A stretch of 61,409 bases of DNA. It comes from Bacteroidota bacterium. GTDB lineage: Bacteria > Bacteroidota > Bacteroidia > Chitinophagales > Saprospiraceae. Under the pieces are notes generated by a model, which saw only the letters and a program-made list of their open reading frames with translations, was not told the DNA's origin and made no database searches. The translations under genes were made by a program, and so were the position numbers. The DNA lies in contig JANSWP010000037.1 in the NCBI GenBank assembly GCA_024743405.1, positions 1-61,409 on the forward strand. Direction: 5' to 3'. Every line of letters begins with the position of its first letter. Position 1 is the stretch's first letter. This document shows positions 26,530 to 35,567 of the stretch, piece after piece.

Positions 26530-27624
26530 CTATTCTTGGAGTTGGTGAATCTTTGATGATTGTTTTTTTAATGATGGAAAAATATTTAATAATTCTTTAA
26601 CGAGCTTATTACAACCATACTTTAAAATATCTGTTGTCAGGCGCTGATATTTCATTTCATAAGTTCGAATCGTTTCCACTAACTCGGGGGCAGTCATATT
26701 TTCATGGTTAATAGTAATAGCTATGACTTTGGAATTGGAAAAAACTTCTAACTGTTTAATTTCATTAGCCAATATTGGCATAGCTATTTCAGGATAATCA
26801 CAGCGTTTTTTTCTTTTTGGTGAGTGCTGAAGAATTATAGCATCAGGCTGTGCTCCTTTTATGATAGCACAAGAAGAGAGAAATGCAGGATGACTCAATG
26901 CGCCTTGTCCTTCAACGATGATAATATCAGGGTTTTCATTTTCATAGGCATTAACAACCGCATTCTCAACTGCTCCAGTAGCGTAACCAGAGCTGAGGAC
27001 ATCTATCGGAACACCATACTTAGCACCTTGCATTACTCCTGTTTGACCTGTGGAAACAAAAATGGCTTTTAATCCTTTTTGCGTTAATGCTTTTATAAGA
27101 TGTAGCGCTGTTGTTCTTTTTCCTACTGCACAATCAGTACCTAAAACTGTTATTACAGGAATATCGATATCAAAGATTCGACCTGAGAAATGGGGAAGCT
27201 TTTTTCTTGGGTGTGGCTTTCTGATATCAATAATTTTCACATTGGATTCTTTTGCCTTTTGAACAAATTCCAGGTCATCCGTAAAGTATTCTGCCATACC
27301 ATTAATTATATTCAACCCTCGTTTCATTGCAGTGAAAAATACTTCTCTTTGTTTTTGGTCAAGAAATGATTCCAGAGGCGCAATACCATAAATAAAATAC
27401 TCAGGGGTAGGATTTAAATAATCCATTGCTATGTCTATAGTACTAAATATAGGAATACCATTTTTCACCCCATCTAAATATTCGCCTGCATCAAGTCCTA
27501 ACTTAGTACTATCAATGATTCCTATGATATTATATTTTTCAGAATGCCTGACTAAGCCATTTGCAACTTTTCCGTCAATTTTCCCAAATTCATTTTCACA
27601 ATAAACTATTGCATTTTTTTTCAT
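26530..27624 (-). CDS. DUF1611 P-loop protein (DgcN-like)
   Basis: 364 aa. An N-terminal Rossmann-like domain (1-130) precedes a P-loop domain with ITVLGTDCAVGKRTTALHLIKAL (Walker A GTDCAVGKRT) and IIIVEGQGALSHPAF. This is DUF1611; one studied member, DgcN, is reported as an acyltransferase acting on D-glutamate. Next to a racemase-family gene, with a probable start overlap, a role in D-amino-acid handling fits. It sits 15 bp after the YitT-type gene's neighbour in the same strand order. Confidence 0.75.
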   Translation of the reverse strand: MKKNAIVYCENEFGKIDGKVANGLVRHSEKYNIIGIIDSTKLGLDAGEYLDGVKNGIPIFSTIDIAMDYLNPTPEYFIYGIAPLESFLDQKQREVFFTAMKRGLNIINGMAEYFTDDLEFVQKAKESNVKIIDIRKPHPRKKLPHFSGRIFDIDIPVITVLGTDCAVGKRTTALHLIKALTQKGLKAIFVSTGQTGVMQGAKYGVPIDVLSSGYATGAVENAVVNAYENENPDIIIVEGQGALSHPAFLSSCAIIKGAQPDAIILQHSPKRKKRCDYPEIAMPILANEIKQLEVFSNSKVIAITINHENMTAPELVETIRTYEMKYQRLTTDILKYGCNKLVKELLNIFPSLKKQSSKIHQLQE

Positions 27625-27639
27625 GAGATATTTTTTTAA

Positions 27640-28531
27640 TTAATTATTGAATTGCCGTTTTTTTATCATTCCTCCTTTCAAATCTCTTACACTATTCATT
27701 ACGATAAATGCAACGGGATCTATTTTTAGAATTTCATTTTGAAATTTACCAATCTCTAATCGTGTGATTACGCAGTAGATAATATTGATAGTGCCTGGGT
27801 TTTCACCGCTTTTTCCAAAACCGTTTTTTCCCTGATAAATGGTGATTCCTTTTCCCAGTTCGTCAATAATCATCATTCGGATTTTTTCATGATGATGAGA
27901 AATGATTGTTACTCCAATGTATTCTTCTATCCCTTCAATAATGAAATCCATTGTTTTAGATGCCGAGAGATAGGTGAGGATAGAATACAAGGCTACTTCA
28001 AGAGAAAGGAAATAAGCCGCCGTTGAAAAAATAAGAATGTTGAAAATAAGGACGAAGTCACCTATACTTAGCCCTGTTTTTCTGCTTAAGTAAATAGCTA
28101 AAACTTCGGTACCATCCAGAACGCCGCCCCCTCGTACAGATAGACCAATTCCTGCCCCAAGAAAAAAACCGCCAAATACCGCTACTAACAACTTATCAGA
28201 AGTAATGATTGGATAATCAACTACTACAAGGGTGATCGAAAGCCCAACAATGGCAAGTATGCTTTTTACTACAAACGACTTGTCAATTTGGAAATATCCC
28301 AGGACAATAAATGGTATATTTATTACGACAATCAAGATGGATAAAGGGTAGTCAGTAAGCTCGTTCAGCAAAAGTGAAATACCCGTTATGCCACCATCAA
28401 TAAAACCGTTTGGCAATAAAAACCCTTTTAACCCGAAGCCTGCTGCAAGAATACCAAGGGAAATGAAAATAATGTCTTTAAGCAAAGTCCATTTTTTAAA
28501 TCTTGGATTCAAAAGTGGCTTATGATCATTA

Positions 28532-28539
<8 letters not shown>
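27640..28539 (-). CDS. YitT-family membrane protein (DUF2179 domain)
   Basis: 299 aa from the start at 28539, which overlaps the groEL stop by 8 bp; the longer frame to 28566 is inside groEL. Five to six membrane spans ([58 protein letters not shown]) are typical of YitT/YqfU proteins. The C-terminal soluble DUF2179 domain follows ([49 protein letters not shown]). Function of the family is unclear; transport has been proposed. Confidence 0.88.
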
Positions 28540-30126
<1,587 letters not shown>

Positions 30127-30170
30127 TTACTATGCAGTGATTAATAATTTCTGGAATGATTTCATTTTCC

Positions 30171-30347
30171 TTAACCCGCAACCTGGTCGGACATGATTTC
30201 TCTTTCAAAATATACCAATTCCTTTCGAGTAGGGTCTTCTTTAACTGTACAATAATATATTTTGGGAACATAACGCCTGATAATCAATTTCAGGGAAGGG
30301 TTTACTTTAGCATATACCTCATCGCCTTCTTTATATTTATTTTCCAT
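30171..30347 (-). CDS. Small charged hypothetical protein (58 aa)
   Basis: Minus-strand frame from ATG 30347: MENKYKEGDEVYAKVNPSLK, then LIIRRYVPKIYYCTVKEDP and ending EREIMSDQVAG. Hydrophilic beta-rich protein with a KxGDxVYAKxxP start, a pattern of small SH3-like or barrel proteins. It sits between groEL and the cupin gene, so is probably in the same transcript. I do not recognise a named family. Confidence 0.65.
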   Translation of the reverse strand: MENKYKEGDEVYAKVNPSLKLIIRRYVPKIYYCTVKEDPTRKELVYFEREIMSDQVAG

Positions 30348-30383
30348 TGCATTGATAATTTATGTTGATTAAAAAATATGGCT

Positions 30384-30734
30384 TCACAAGATGACTTCTT
30401 CATAACCACTTTTGATAATGGTTGAAATCATTTTGAATCGGACATTTGCTTTTATCGTGTTACTGGAATGGGCAGGAATAATGATCGATTGTCCGACTTC
30501 CAATAAGTTGGATTTATCATCAATAATTATTTCAGCATTTCCATTAATAATCTGAATGAAGGTATCAAAAGGAGATATTTTCCCAATCAATACTTCTCCT
30601 GAATCAAAAGAATAGGCGCTGACATTACCAGTGGTTTTTCTAAGGATAGACCTAATCAATATCGAATTAGGAAGGTATTCCAGAATATCAGCAACGTTGA
30701 AGGCTTTTGAACTTTCAAATCTGAGGTTATCCAT
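30384..30734 (-). CDS. Small cupin-domain protein
   Basis: 116 aa single cupin. GNVSAYSFDSGEVLIGKISPFDTFIQIINGNAEIIIDDKSNLLEVGQSIIIPAHSSNTIKA gives the two cupin motifs, but the usual His metal ligands are mostly replaced (one late His in PAHSSN). It may therefore bind no metal. The N-terminus (FNVADILEYLPNSILIRSILRK) matches the small cupins found with stress genes in Bacteroidota. 36 bp upstream of the 58-aa gene. Confidence 0.8.
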   Translation of the reverse strand: MDNLRFESSKAFNVADILEYLPNSILIRSILRKTTGNVSAYSFDSGEVLIGKISPFDTFIQIINGNAEIIIDDKSNLLEVGQSIIIPAHSSNTIKANVRFKMISTIIKSGYEEVIL

Positions 30735-30762
30735 GAGATATTTTTAATAAAATCTAACAAAA

Positions 30763-30888
30763 CTATATTTCATCACCTGTCCGCTTTTTTTCTCTTCGCT
30801 TTGCTGCTTTGGCAGCTCTTTTTTCTTTTAGACTCTTTTCAGGTTCTTTTTTACCTGATTTTCCTTGTTTGTTTTTTCCTTTTGACAT
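30763..30888 (-). CDS. Tiny Lys-rich basic protein (41 aa)
   Basis: MSKGKNKQGKSGKKEPEK, then a run of KEKRAAKAAKRREKKRTGDEI. Almost entirely Lys/Arg/Glu/Ala, probably disordered or one helix; nucleic-acid contact is possible. A paralog with the same MSK start lies at 33473-33589. The ORF is too short for common gene finders, but the conserved pattern in two copies supports it. Confidence 0.7.
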   Translation of the reverse strand: MSKGKNKQGKSGKKEPEKSLKEKRAAKAAKRREKKRTGDEI

Positions 30889-30935
30889 AATATTTATTTT
30901 GTGAAATAAATGATGCTTTGGAGTTGGATTAAGCT

Positions 30936-30970
30936 AAAAAAAAGGACAAGTTTTGTTGTGCTTGTCCTTC
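30936..30970 (-). terminator. Intrinsic terminator after the first CsbD-like gene
   Basis: Minus-strand stem AAGGACAAG / CTTGTCCTT with a 10-base loop followed by eight Ts. It lies 68 bp after the stop of the gene at 31038-31289 and separates it from the Lys-rich gene. Confidence 0.85.
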
Positions 30971-31037
30971 CTGTTCTATTCAAAATGTTTAGGTACAATC
31001 AGCTAAAAAGTACATTTTCGATTTAGTTTCGAACAGG

Positions 31038-31289
31038 CTAGTTTCCACTTATTTTAATTTGGAGTAATACAGGCTCTATTGGTTTTTTTTTAAGGATGTC
31101 AATTACTGCCAGCCTTTTTTTATTCAGCCTTGTTTCTATTCTGGTAAGTAGTTGATTTTCCTTACCGGTTTCGAATTTCAGATCTGAATCGGTCAGTTTT
31201 GGAAATTTTACTTTAAGAGCTTTTGACTGGAGTTCCCAGTTTCCGGTAACTTTAAAAAGCTCGCTGTTTGATTTTTTCAAATTATCCAT
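31038..31289 (-). CDS. CsbD-like stress protein, copy 1
   Basis: 83 aa. The middle matches the CsbD outline: FKVTGNWELQSKALKVKFPKLTDSDLKFETGKENQLLTRIETRLNKK (GNW...LT..DL...GKE..L..I). CsbD proteins are small, acidic-basic, sigma-B-type stress proteins of unknown mechanism. A 70-aa paralog lies at 34638. Its promoter has a paired-repeat operator (31498-31544) shared with that paralog. A 125-bp inverted-repeat element lies in the leader. Confidence 0.7.
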   Translation of the reverse strand: MDNLKKSNSELFKVTGNWELQSKALKVKFPKLTDSDLKFETGKENQLLTRIETRLNKKRLAVIDILKKKPIEPVLLQIKISGN

Positions 31290-31316
31290 TTTTTTGATTT
31301 TAAATGTTTTACAATG

Positions 31317-31441
31317 GTTCGGTAACTTTTTGAAATTTGTGACTTTTGAAACTGTAAGTGATTGATAATCAGCGGTTTGTATTTTTTTGAATTAAAATCG
31401 CAACTATCTGACTATCAATTAGTTATAAAAAATTACCGAAC
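31317..31441. repeat. 125-bp element bounded by 15-bp inverted repeats
   Basis: The left edge GTTCGGTAACTTTTT (31317-31331) and the right edge AAAAATTACCGAAC (with one more A) are inverted copies with one mismatch. It lies within the 5' leader of the CsbD-like gene, between the promoter box at 31476 and the start at 31289. No clear target duplication is seen, so it is either a small decayed insertion or a long RNA stem. Confidence 0.45.
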
Positions 31442-31475
31442 TATTGTTTTAGTAACGCTCAAATAATTATCATAA

Positions 31476-31483
31476 CAAAGGTA
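31476..31483 (-). promoter_or_regulatory. Promoter -7 box of CsbD-like gene 1
   Basis: Minus-strand TACCTTTG fits TAnnTTTG. It is followed by the same GATAATTATTT tail that follows the corresponding box at 34886. 14 bp separate it from the operator, which is the same spacing as in the second copy. Confidence 0.65.
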
Positions 31484-31497
31484 AGGTTATGCGATTC

Positions 31498-31544
31498 CTA
31501 AAGCATTACACATATCAGGTAGATACTTACACATATCACATGTT
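31498..31544. promoter_or_regulatory. Paired-repeat operator of CsbD-like gene 1
   Basis: TTACACATATCA occurs twice, at 31506-31517 and 31527-31538, exactly 21 bp apart (two helical turns), on the same face. The flanks CTAAAGCA and CACATGTT are shared with the copy at 34908-34944. Direct repeats at two turns suit an AraC-family dimer; an AraC-type gene is 3.4 kb away, next to the other copy. Confidence 0.7.
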
Positions 31545-31560
31545 GAATGGCTTTCTAAAA

Positions 31561-31854
31561 TTACTTTAGTAAATAAAGACTAAAAAAGAAAGCTACAATC
31601 AAAGCTACTTCAACTACGCCTACTATTAGATAGCGAAGAGGTTGACTTATGAACCATTCTTTTATGGTCGCTTCTTTTGACAATAGCCATAGTGTGGTAA
31701 GCGATAAACAAAAAAGTGCTACCAGGAAAAGAGCGAAAATTACCAATGGATGGAAGGGAGAATAAACCATCCATGAAATAGTAACTATCAAAGCTGAACC
31801 TCCTGCCAAATAACCATCTGTTATTGGTTTATCTCTTAATCTTGTCGTTTGCAT
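31561..31854 (-). CDS. Small three-span membrane protein
   Basis: 97 aa. Hydrophobic spans lie at about 17-33 (GGSALIVTISWMVYSP), 37-58 (LVIFALFLVALFCLSLTTLWLL) and 75-95 (YLIVGVVEVALIVAFFFSLYLL). The first span is preceded by RLRDKPITDGYL. I do not recognise the family. A truncated copy of its end lies at 25206, so the gene has duplicated in this genome. Confidence 0.65.
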   Translation of the reverse strand: MQTTRLRDKPITDGYLAGGSALIVTISWMVYSPFHPLVIFALFLVALFCLSLTTLWLLSKEATIKEWFISQPLRYLIVGVVEVALIVAFFFSLYLLK

Positions 31855-31986
31855 TTTATTGATTTTATAGCGTTAAGTAAAAAGAACCTAAATCCATTTA
31901 TTTTTTTACATTGAAAACATTTCCTGAATGAATCCAGAGTTCGTCGAGTAACGTCATCTAAAATGCCTGATATTTTGTACACCTTC

Positions 31987-32553
31987 CTAAATAACTGAAG
32001 AGATTAAAAAAGAGGCTACTGAAAAGGAAAGTCCAAGTATAAATGTTTGAAAAGCAAGCCTAACCCATTTCATTTTATAGCCTAGGCGTTTTCCTGAATA
32101 ATATATATCCATAGCCAAATATTCCTGGAGATCCTTTTTCGAAGCTAATGTTTGTTTGAATCTTTCGAAAAAAAAAGCTGGCTCCATTTTGTAAATATTG
32201 CCGAAAAAAAACGGGCTTTTGGTGTGATGGGTGCCATTAACATTCTTCGGATTTTGGAACTTTGAGGGAATCAAAACAAAAGTGGAAATACACACGGTAC
32301 AAAAGCTGGTGCCGGCTAAAATAAGGAGCGGCACATTCAGCAGGTTTCCCAGGATAAAATCCATATTCGATATCGCATTGGGGATTAAAAGAGTGAGCAT
32401 AATGGCATTGAGGCTCAACAAAATTGCAGCCTTGTTATCGGCAATATGAATCAATTGGACATTGTTTCGCTGGATAGTGCGGATAATATTGGTTGCTTCC
32501 TTATCGAGTTTTTCCTTTGGTTTCTTGTAATTGTTAGTGAGGGTTTCGATCAT
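31987..32553 (-). CDS. PycTM-like (DUF5706) membrane protein
   Basis: 188 aa. QRNNVQLIHIADNKAAILLSLNAIMLTLLI is the signature N-terminal helix of the Pycsar effector transmembrane family (R-N-x-x-L..ADxKA..LL). It is followed by a loop, a second span (VPLLILAGTSFCTVCISTFVLIP), FFGNIYKM and a third span near the C-terminus. Known members sit next to a pyrimidine cyclase and breach the membrane on cCMP/cUMP binding. No cyclase is visible in this window, so this is an orphan; the function here is open. Confidence 0.7.
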   Translation of the reverse strand: MIETLTNNYKKPKEKLDKEATNIIRTIQRNNVQLIHIADNKAAILLSLNAIMLTLLIPNAISNMDFILGNLLNVPLLILAGTSFCTVCISTFVLIPSKFQNPKNVNGTHHTKSPFFFGNIYKMEPAFFFERFKQTLASKKDLQEYLAMDIYYSGKRLGYKMKWVRLAFQTFILGLSFSVASFLISSVI

Positions 32554-32634
32554 AATGAAAAGATTGGGAGATTTTGCTATGTAGTACTTCGCCGGCGCTA
32601 ATTAGAGTAATCTGCGAAAAACAAATTTCTTTGA

Positions 32635-33480
32635 TTAATTTTTCTTTAAATCACTTACACCGATAAATGGCACAGCACCAGCACCTGTAACTTGGGGAAG
32701 TATACCATTCCATTTCTCTATTGCTTTGAGATTTGCCTCGATTTTTCGAAGTTCTATCAGATCAGGTGAAATATTCATTTTTTGCAATCGCAGCGCCTCT
32801 GCTTCAGCTGTTGCCGCTGCAATCGTCTGCTGTGCCTCCACTTTTATCCTATCGAGATCTCTCTCCGCTTTTAGTGCATTCTGTTCAGCTGTTTGCTTTG
32901 CTTCTATCGCGTCGGTAAATATCTTTGAAAAACTAAATGAGACAATCGAAAATGCGTCCACAGATATATTGGACAGGAGTAGCCTTTTGGTAAGAGATTC
33001 CTGCATCTCCGCACTTACTGCGGGTCTTTTGGTAATCAATTCTTCCGCGGTATAGCGGGCTGACACTGCTTTCATTACTTCTTGTATGGCGGGGTCTATC
33101 ATCCGTTCTTTGAATTCCACCCCGATTGTCTGATAAACCAGATTAGCTTTATCAGGTATAACGTGGTAATTGAGCGCAACGGATAAAGCTACATCCTGAA
33201 GATCAGATGATGCAGATGCAGCATCAGTCACTACTTTATGAATCTTGACATCCATTAGAATGATCTCCTGCATTACGGGTATTCTAAAATGAATTCCTTC
33301 CTGCAATACCTTTTCTTGAACTGCACCAAAATTCATGACAATACCTCTTTCTCCTGCGCCAATCTGGACCCACGGTTTGAACAAACCGAAAATCACTATT
33401 ATTAAAAAGATGAATACCAAAGTCCTCCTTGGAATTTTCTTAAAAACTTCTAATAACTCTTTCCTTTCTTGATTACTCAT
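32635..33480 (-). CDS. Prohibitin-type SPFH protein
   Basis: 281 aa. One N-terminal span (about 20-37, LVFIFLIIVIFGLF) is followed by an SPFH domain (GAGERGIVMNFGAVQEKVLQEGIHFRIPVM) and a long Ala/Glu coiled coil (about 195-245, AIEAKQTAEQNALKAERDLDRIKVEAQQTIAAATAEAEALRLQKMN). This matches prohibitin homologs, which assemble large membrane rings. Its start (33478-33480) overlaps the tail of the Lys-rich gene by 8 bp, so they are probably coupled. Confidence 0.9.
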   Translation of the reverse strand: MSNQERKELLEVFKKIPRRTLVFIFLIIVIFGLFKPWVQIGAGERGIVMNFGAVQEKVLQEGIHFRIPVMQEIILMDVKIHKVVTDAASASSDLQDVALSVALNYHVIPDKANLVYQTIGVEFKERMIDPAIQEVMKAVSARYTAEELITKRPAVSAEMQESLTKRLLLSNISVDAFSIVSFSFSKIFTDAIEAKQTAEQNALKAERDLDRIKVEAQQTIAAATAEAEALRLQKMNISPDLIELRKIEANLKAIEKWNGILPQVTGAGAVPFIGVSDLKKN

Positions 33481-33589
33481 TAGTTTCGATGTTTATTTTT
33501 TGTTTTCTCGCACGCTTAGCTGCTTTTTTCTCTTTCTTGGTCATTGCCGGCGCTTTTTTATCTGATTTATTTCCTTTGTCTTTTGACAT
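33473..33589 (-). CDS. Tiny Lys-rich basic protein, second copy (38 aa)
   Basis: MSKDKGNKSDKKAPAMTK, then KEKKAAKRARKQKINIETNE. It shares the MSK-K-rich start and KxxKRAxKAA core with the protein at 30763. Its end overlaps the prohibitin-gene start as ATGAGTAA, and it begins 30 bp after the end of the slipin-type gene. This places it in a three-gene transcript with the two SPFH genes. Confidence 0.7.
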   Translation of the reverse strand: MSKDKGNKSDKKAPAMTKKEKKAAKRARKQKINIETNE

Positions 33590-33619
33590 GATGTTTTATT
33601 TTTAAAAAATGATATAAAT

Positions 33620-34486
33620 TTATTTCTTCCTTCCGTTCAGGGGAACAATACCCGCCATTTCACCAATTATATTAACCAGTTCAGAACCAGTAGGTACGAC
33701 GATTTTTGCGTTATTTTTAAGTGACAATTCCATGGCTTCGAGCTTTCTCAAAAGCTGAGCATTTCCGATAAAATACTTATCAGCCGCTTCATTGACTAGT
33801 TTTATGGCTTCGGCTTCACCTTCCGCATGTAATATTTTCGCTCTTTTGGTTCCTTCTGCCTCTTTTATTTTGGCACGCTTTATACCATCGGCTACAGTTT
33901 CGGCAGCTGTAGCGGAATCAATGGCCGCAATTTTTTCATTTTCCGCTTTTACCACTTTATTCATGGTTTCCTGTACATCTCTGGGTGGGTCAATCTGTTT
34001 TAATTCGGTACGAATTATTTCGATTCCCCAACTTTTAGTTTCATTATGTAGCGTTTCATGCAACTCTGTATTGATTTTCCCTCTTTCACTATTAGCAGAT
34101 TTTAAAGTAAGCGTACCGATAATGTTACGTAAGGTAGTACGAGCTAGATTGACAATCTGCCTTTGATAGTTATTAACATCGTAGGTCGATCCTTTCACAC
34201 TCTCTTCATCTGATTTTACTCTGAAATAAACCTGCGCATCCACACTTGCATTTAAGTTATCATTGGTGATTATTTCCTGGGGCTCCGCATCTACCATCTG
34301 TTCGGTTATGTTCACATAAAACAACCGGTCAATCACAGGTATAATCCAATGAAAGCCTGGATCAGCTAATTTTTTGTACTTCCCCAACCGCTCAATTAAT
34401 CCCTTATGGGTAGGCCTGACAATTCTAATACCGGCTAAAAAGATTAAAACAATGGGAACAATAATATATAGGTAATTCATTTCCAT
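33620..34486 (-). CDS. Slipin/QmcA-type SPFH protein
   Basis: 288 aa. N-terminal span (LYIIVPIVLIFLAGI), then the SPFH core RPTHKGLIERLGKYKKLADPGFHWIIPVIDRLFYVNITEQMVDAEPQEIITNDNLNASVDAQVYFRV. The C-terminal helix KEAEGTKRAKILHAEGEAEAIKLVNEAADKYF is typical of paraslipin/QmcA proteins. It probably forms a membrane ring alongside or distinct from the prohibitin. A start at the second Met (MNYLY) is equally possible. Confidence 0.9.
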   Translation of the reverse strand: MEMNYLYIIVPIVLIFLAGIRIVRPTHKGLIERLGKYKKLADPGFHWIIPVIDRLFYVNITEQMVDAEPQEIITNDNLNASVDAQVYFRVKSDEESVKGSTYDVNNYQRQIVNLARTTLRNIIGTLTLKSANSERGKINTELHETLHNETKSWGIEIIRTELKQIDPPRDVQETMNKVVKAENEKIAAIDSATAAETVADGIKRAKIKEAEGTKRAKILHAEGEAEAIKLVNEAADKYFIGNAQLLRKLEAMELSLKNNAKIVVPTGSELVNIIGEMAGIVPLNGRKK

Positions 34487-34520
34487 ATCCTTTTTATTGA
34501 AAAAAGTAAGTTTGAAAAGA

Positions 34521-34554
34521 GTAGAAAAAGAAGACGGGCATTAAAAGCCTGCCC
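34521..34554 (-). terminator. Probable terminator after the second CsbD-like gene
   Basis: Minus-strand stem GGGCA / TGCCC around a 9-base loop, followed by GTCTTCTTTTT. The stem is short, so it is moderate. It separates the CsbD-like gene 2 from the SPFH genes, as the terminator at 30936 does for copy 1. Confidence 0.5.
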
Positions 34555-34637
34555 TCAATGTTCTCTCTTCAAATCGTTATCGTACGATCTCTTAAAAAGT
34601 ACGGGTTTCGTTCAGATAGAAAACTAGTACGTCTTTA

Positions 34638-34850
34638 TTAAGGCTTTAGTTTTTTGAGAATATTCATGACTTCTGGAAGCGTTTTGTTCAACCTAATTCC
34701 TATTCGAATAAGTAAATCATTTTCTTTCCCAACTTCTAACTTCAAATCCTTATAGAGTAATTGTCCAAATTGTTCTTTGAGTTTTTGAGGCTGCCAATCC
34801 CAATTGCCAATAACCATAAAAAGTCCATTATTATTTTGAGATTCTCCCAT
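34638..34850 (-). CDS. CsbD-like stress protein, copy 2
   Basis: 70 aa. FMVIGNWDWQPQKLKEQFGQLLYKDLKLEVGKENDLLIRIGIRLNK follows the same outline as copy 1 at 31038 (GNW..Q..KLK..F..L...DL..E.GKEN.LL.RI..RLNK). The N-terminus is shorter and more polar. The promoter and operator are homologous to those of copy 1. Confidence 0.7.
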   Translation of the reverse strand: MGESQNNNGLFMVIGNWDWQPQKLKEQFGQLLYKDLKLEVGKENDLLIRIGIRLNKTLPEVMNILKKLKP

Positions 34851-34885
34851 CTTTTATTCATTTAATGATAAAATAATTATCAGTA

Positions 34886-34893
34886 CAAAGATG
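34886..34893 (-). promoter_or_regulatory. Promoter -7 box of CsbD-like gene 2
   Basis: Minus-strand CATCTTTG, one mismatch from TAnnTTTG, followed by the same GATAATTATTT tail as copy 1. 14 bp from the operator. Confidence 0.55.
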
Positions 34894-34907
34894 GAGCTAT
34901 TTGACAC

Positions 34908-34944
34908 CTAAAGCATTACATATCTAAAGTAGATACTTACACAT
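34908..34944. promoter_or_regulatory. Paired-repeat operator of CsbD-like gene 2
   Basis: TTACACATATCACATGTT is identical to copy 1, and CTAAAGCATTACA matches too; the second repeat is degenerate (CATTACATATCT). The operator ends one base before the stop codon of the AraC-type gene (34946-34948), so this regulator's own 3' end touches it. Confidence 0.65.
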
Positions 34945-34945
34945 A

Positions 34946-35506
34946 TCACATGTTTTCCAAATTTTTATCCCGTTTTTGTTTCATTTTTTTGTAAAAAGAA
35001 GGGGTGAGGCCCGTTATTTTTTTGAATTGGTTGGATAAATGAGCAGGGCTGCTATAATGAAGTCTATAAGAAATTTCAGCAAGACTGAGTTCATCATATA
35101 GTATCAATTCTTTTACCCTTTCAATTTTATGAATGATAATGAATTGTTGTATAGTCATTCCTTTGACTTCCGAAAAGGTATTGGCTAAATAGGTGTAGTC
35201 ATAACCTAATTTTTCGCTTATGTAGTCGGAATAATTCACTTTCGGTAATACATCAGAATAATGAATCATTTCGGTAATCACGTTTTTTATCTTTTCAATC
35301 AGGATGCTCTTTTTATTCTCTAAAAGTTCTAACCCTGATTTCAATAAATTTTTGCTTAATTGCGCTCGTTGTTCCTCTGTAATGTCTTCCAAAATTTCAA
35401 TCATACCCAAATCAACTATGACATAATTCAGTCCCAATTTTTTTAATTCTTCTTTCACCATCATCTTGCATCGCAAGCTGACCATATATTTGATGTATAA
35501 TTTCAT
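34946..35506 (-). CDS. AraC-family transcriptional regulator
   Basis: 186 aa. The C-terminal ~100 residues are two helix-turn-helix units: KVNYSDYISEKLGYDYTYLANTFSEVKGMTIQQFIIIHKIERVKELIL and LAEISYRLHYSSPAHLSNQFKKITGLTPSFYKK. The N-terminus is short and has no cupin or other sensor; a first segment KYMVSLRCKMMVKEELKKLGLNYVIVDLGMIEI resembles those of stress AraC proteins in Bacteroidota. It is the natural candidate to bind the repeats at 31498 and 34908. Confidence 0.85.
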   Translation of the reverse strand: MKLYIKYMVSLRCKMMVKEELKKLGLNYVIVDLGMIEILEDITEEQRAQLSKNLLKSGLELLENKKSILIEKIKNVITEMIHYSDVLPKVNYSDYISEKLGYDYTYLANTFSEVKGMTIQQFIIIHKIERVKELILYDELSLAEISYRLHYSSPAHLSNQFKKITGLTPSFYKKMKQKRDKNLENM

Positions 35507-35567
35507 CTTTTTTATTGAAAGGGCTTTGACTACAAAAAGTTGAAATGGAAAAATGTACTTATGGAGA

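Noticed and set aside
30171-30347. The 58-aa protein as GroES
   Set aside because: It lacks the GroES mobile loop and length (~95 aa) and shows a different KxGDxVYAK start.
31987-32553. A complete Pycsar defence system
   Set aside because: Only the effector-like protein is present; no cyclase gene is visible on either strand nearby.
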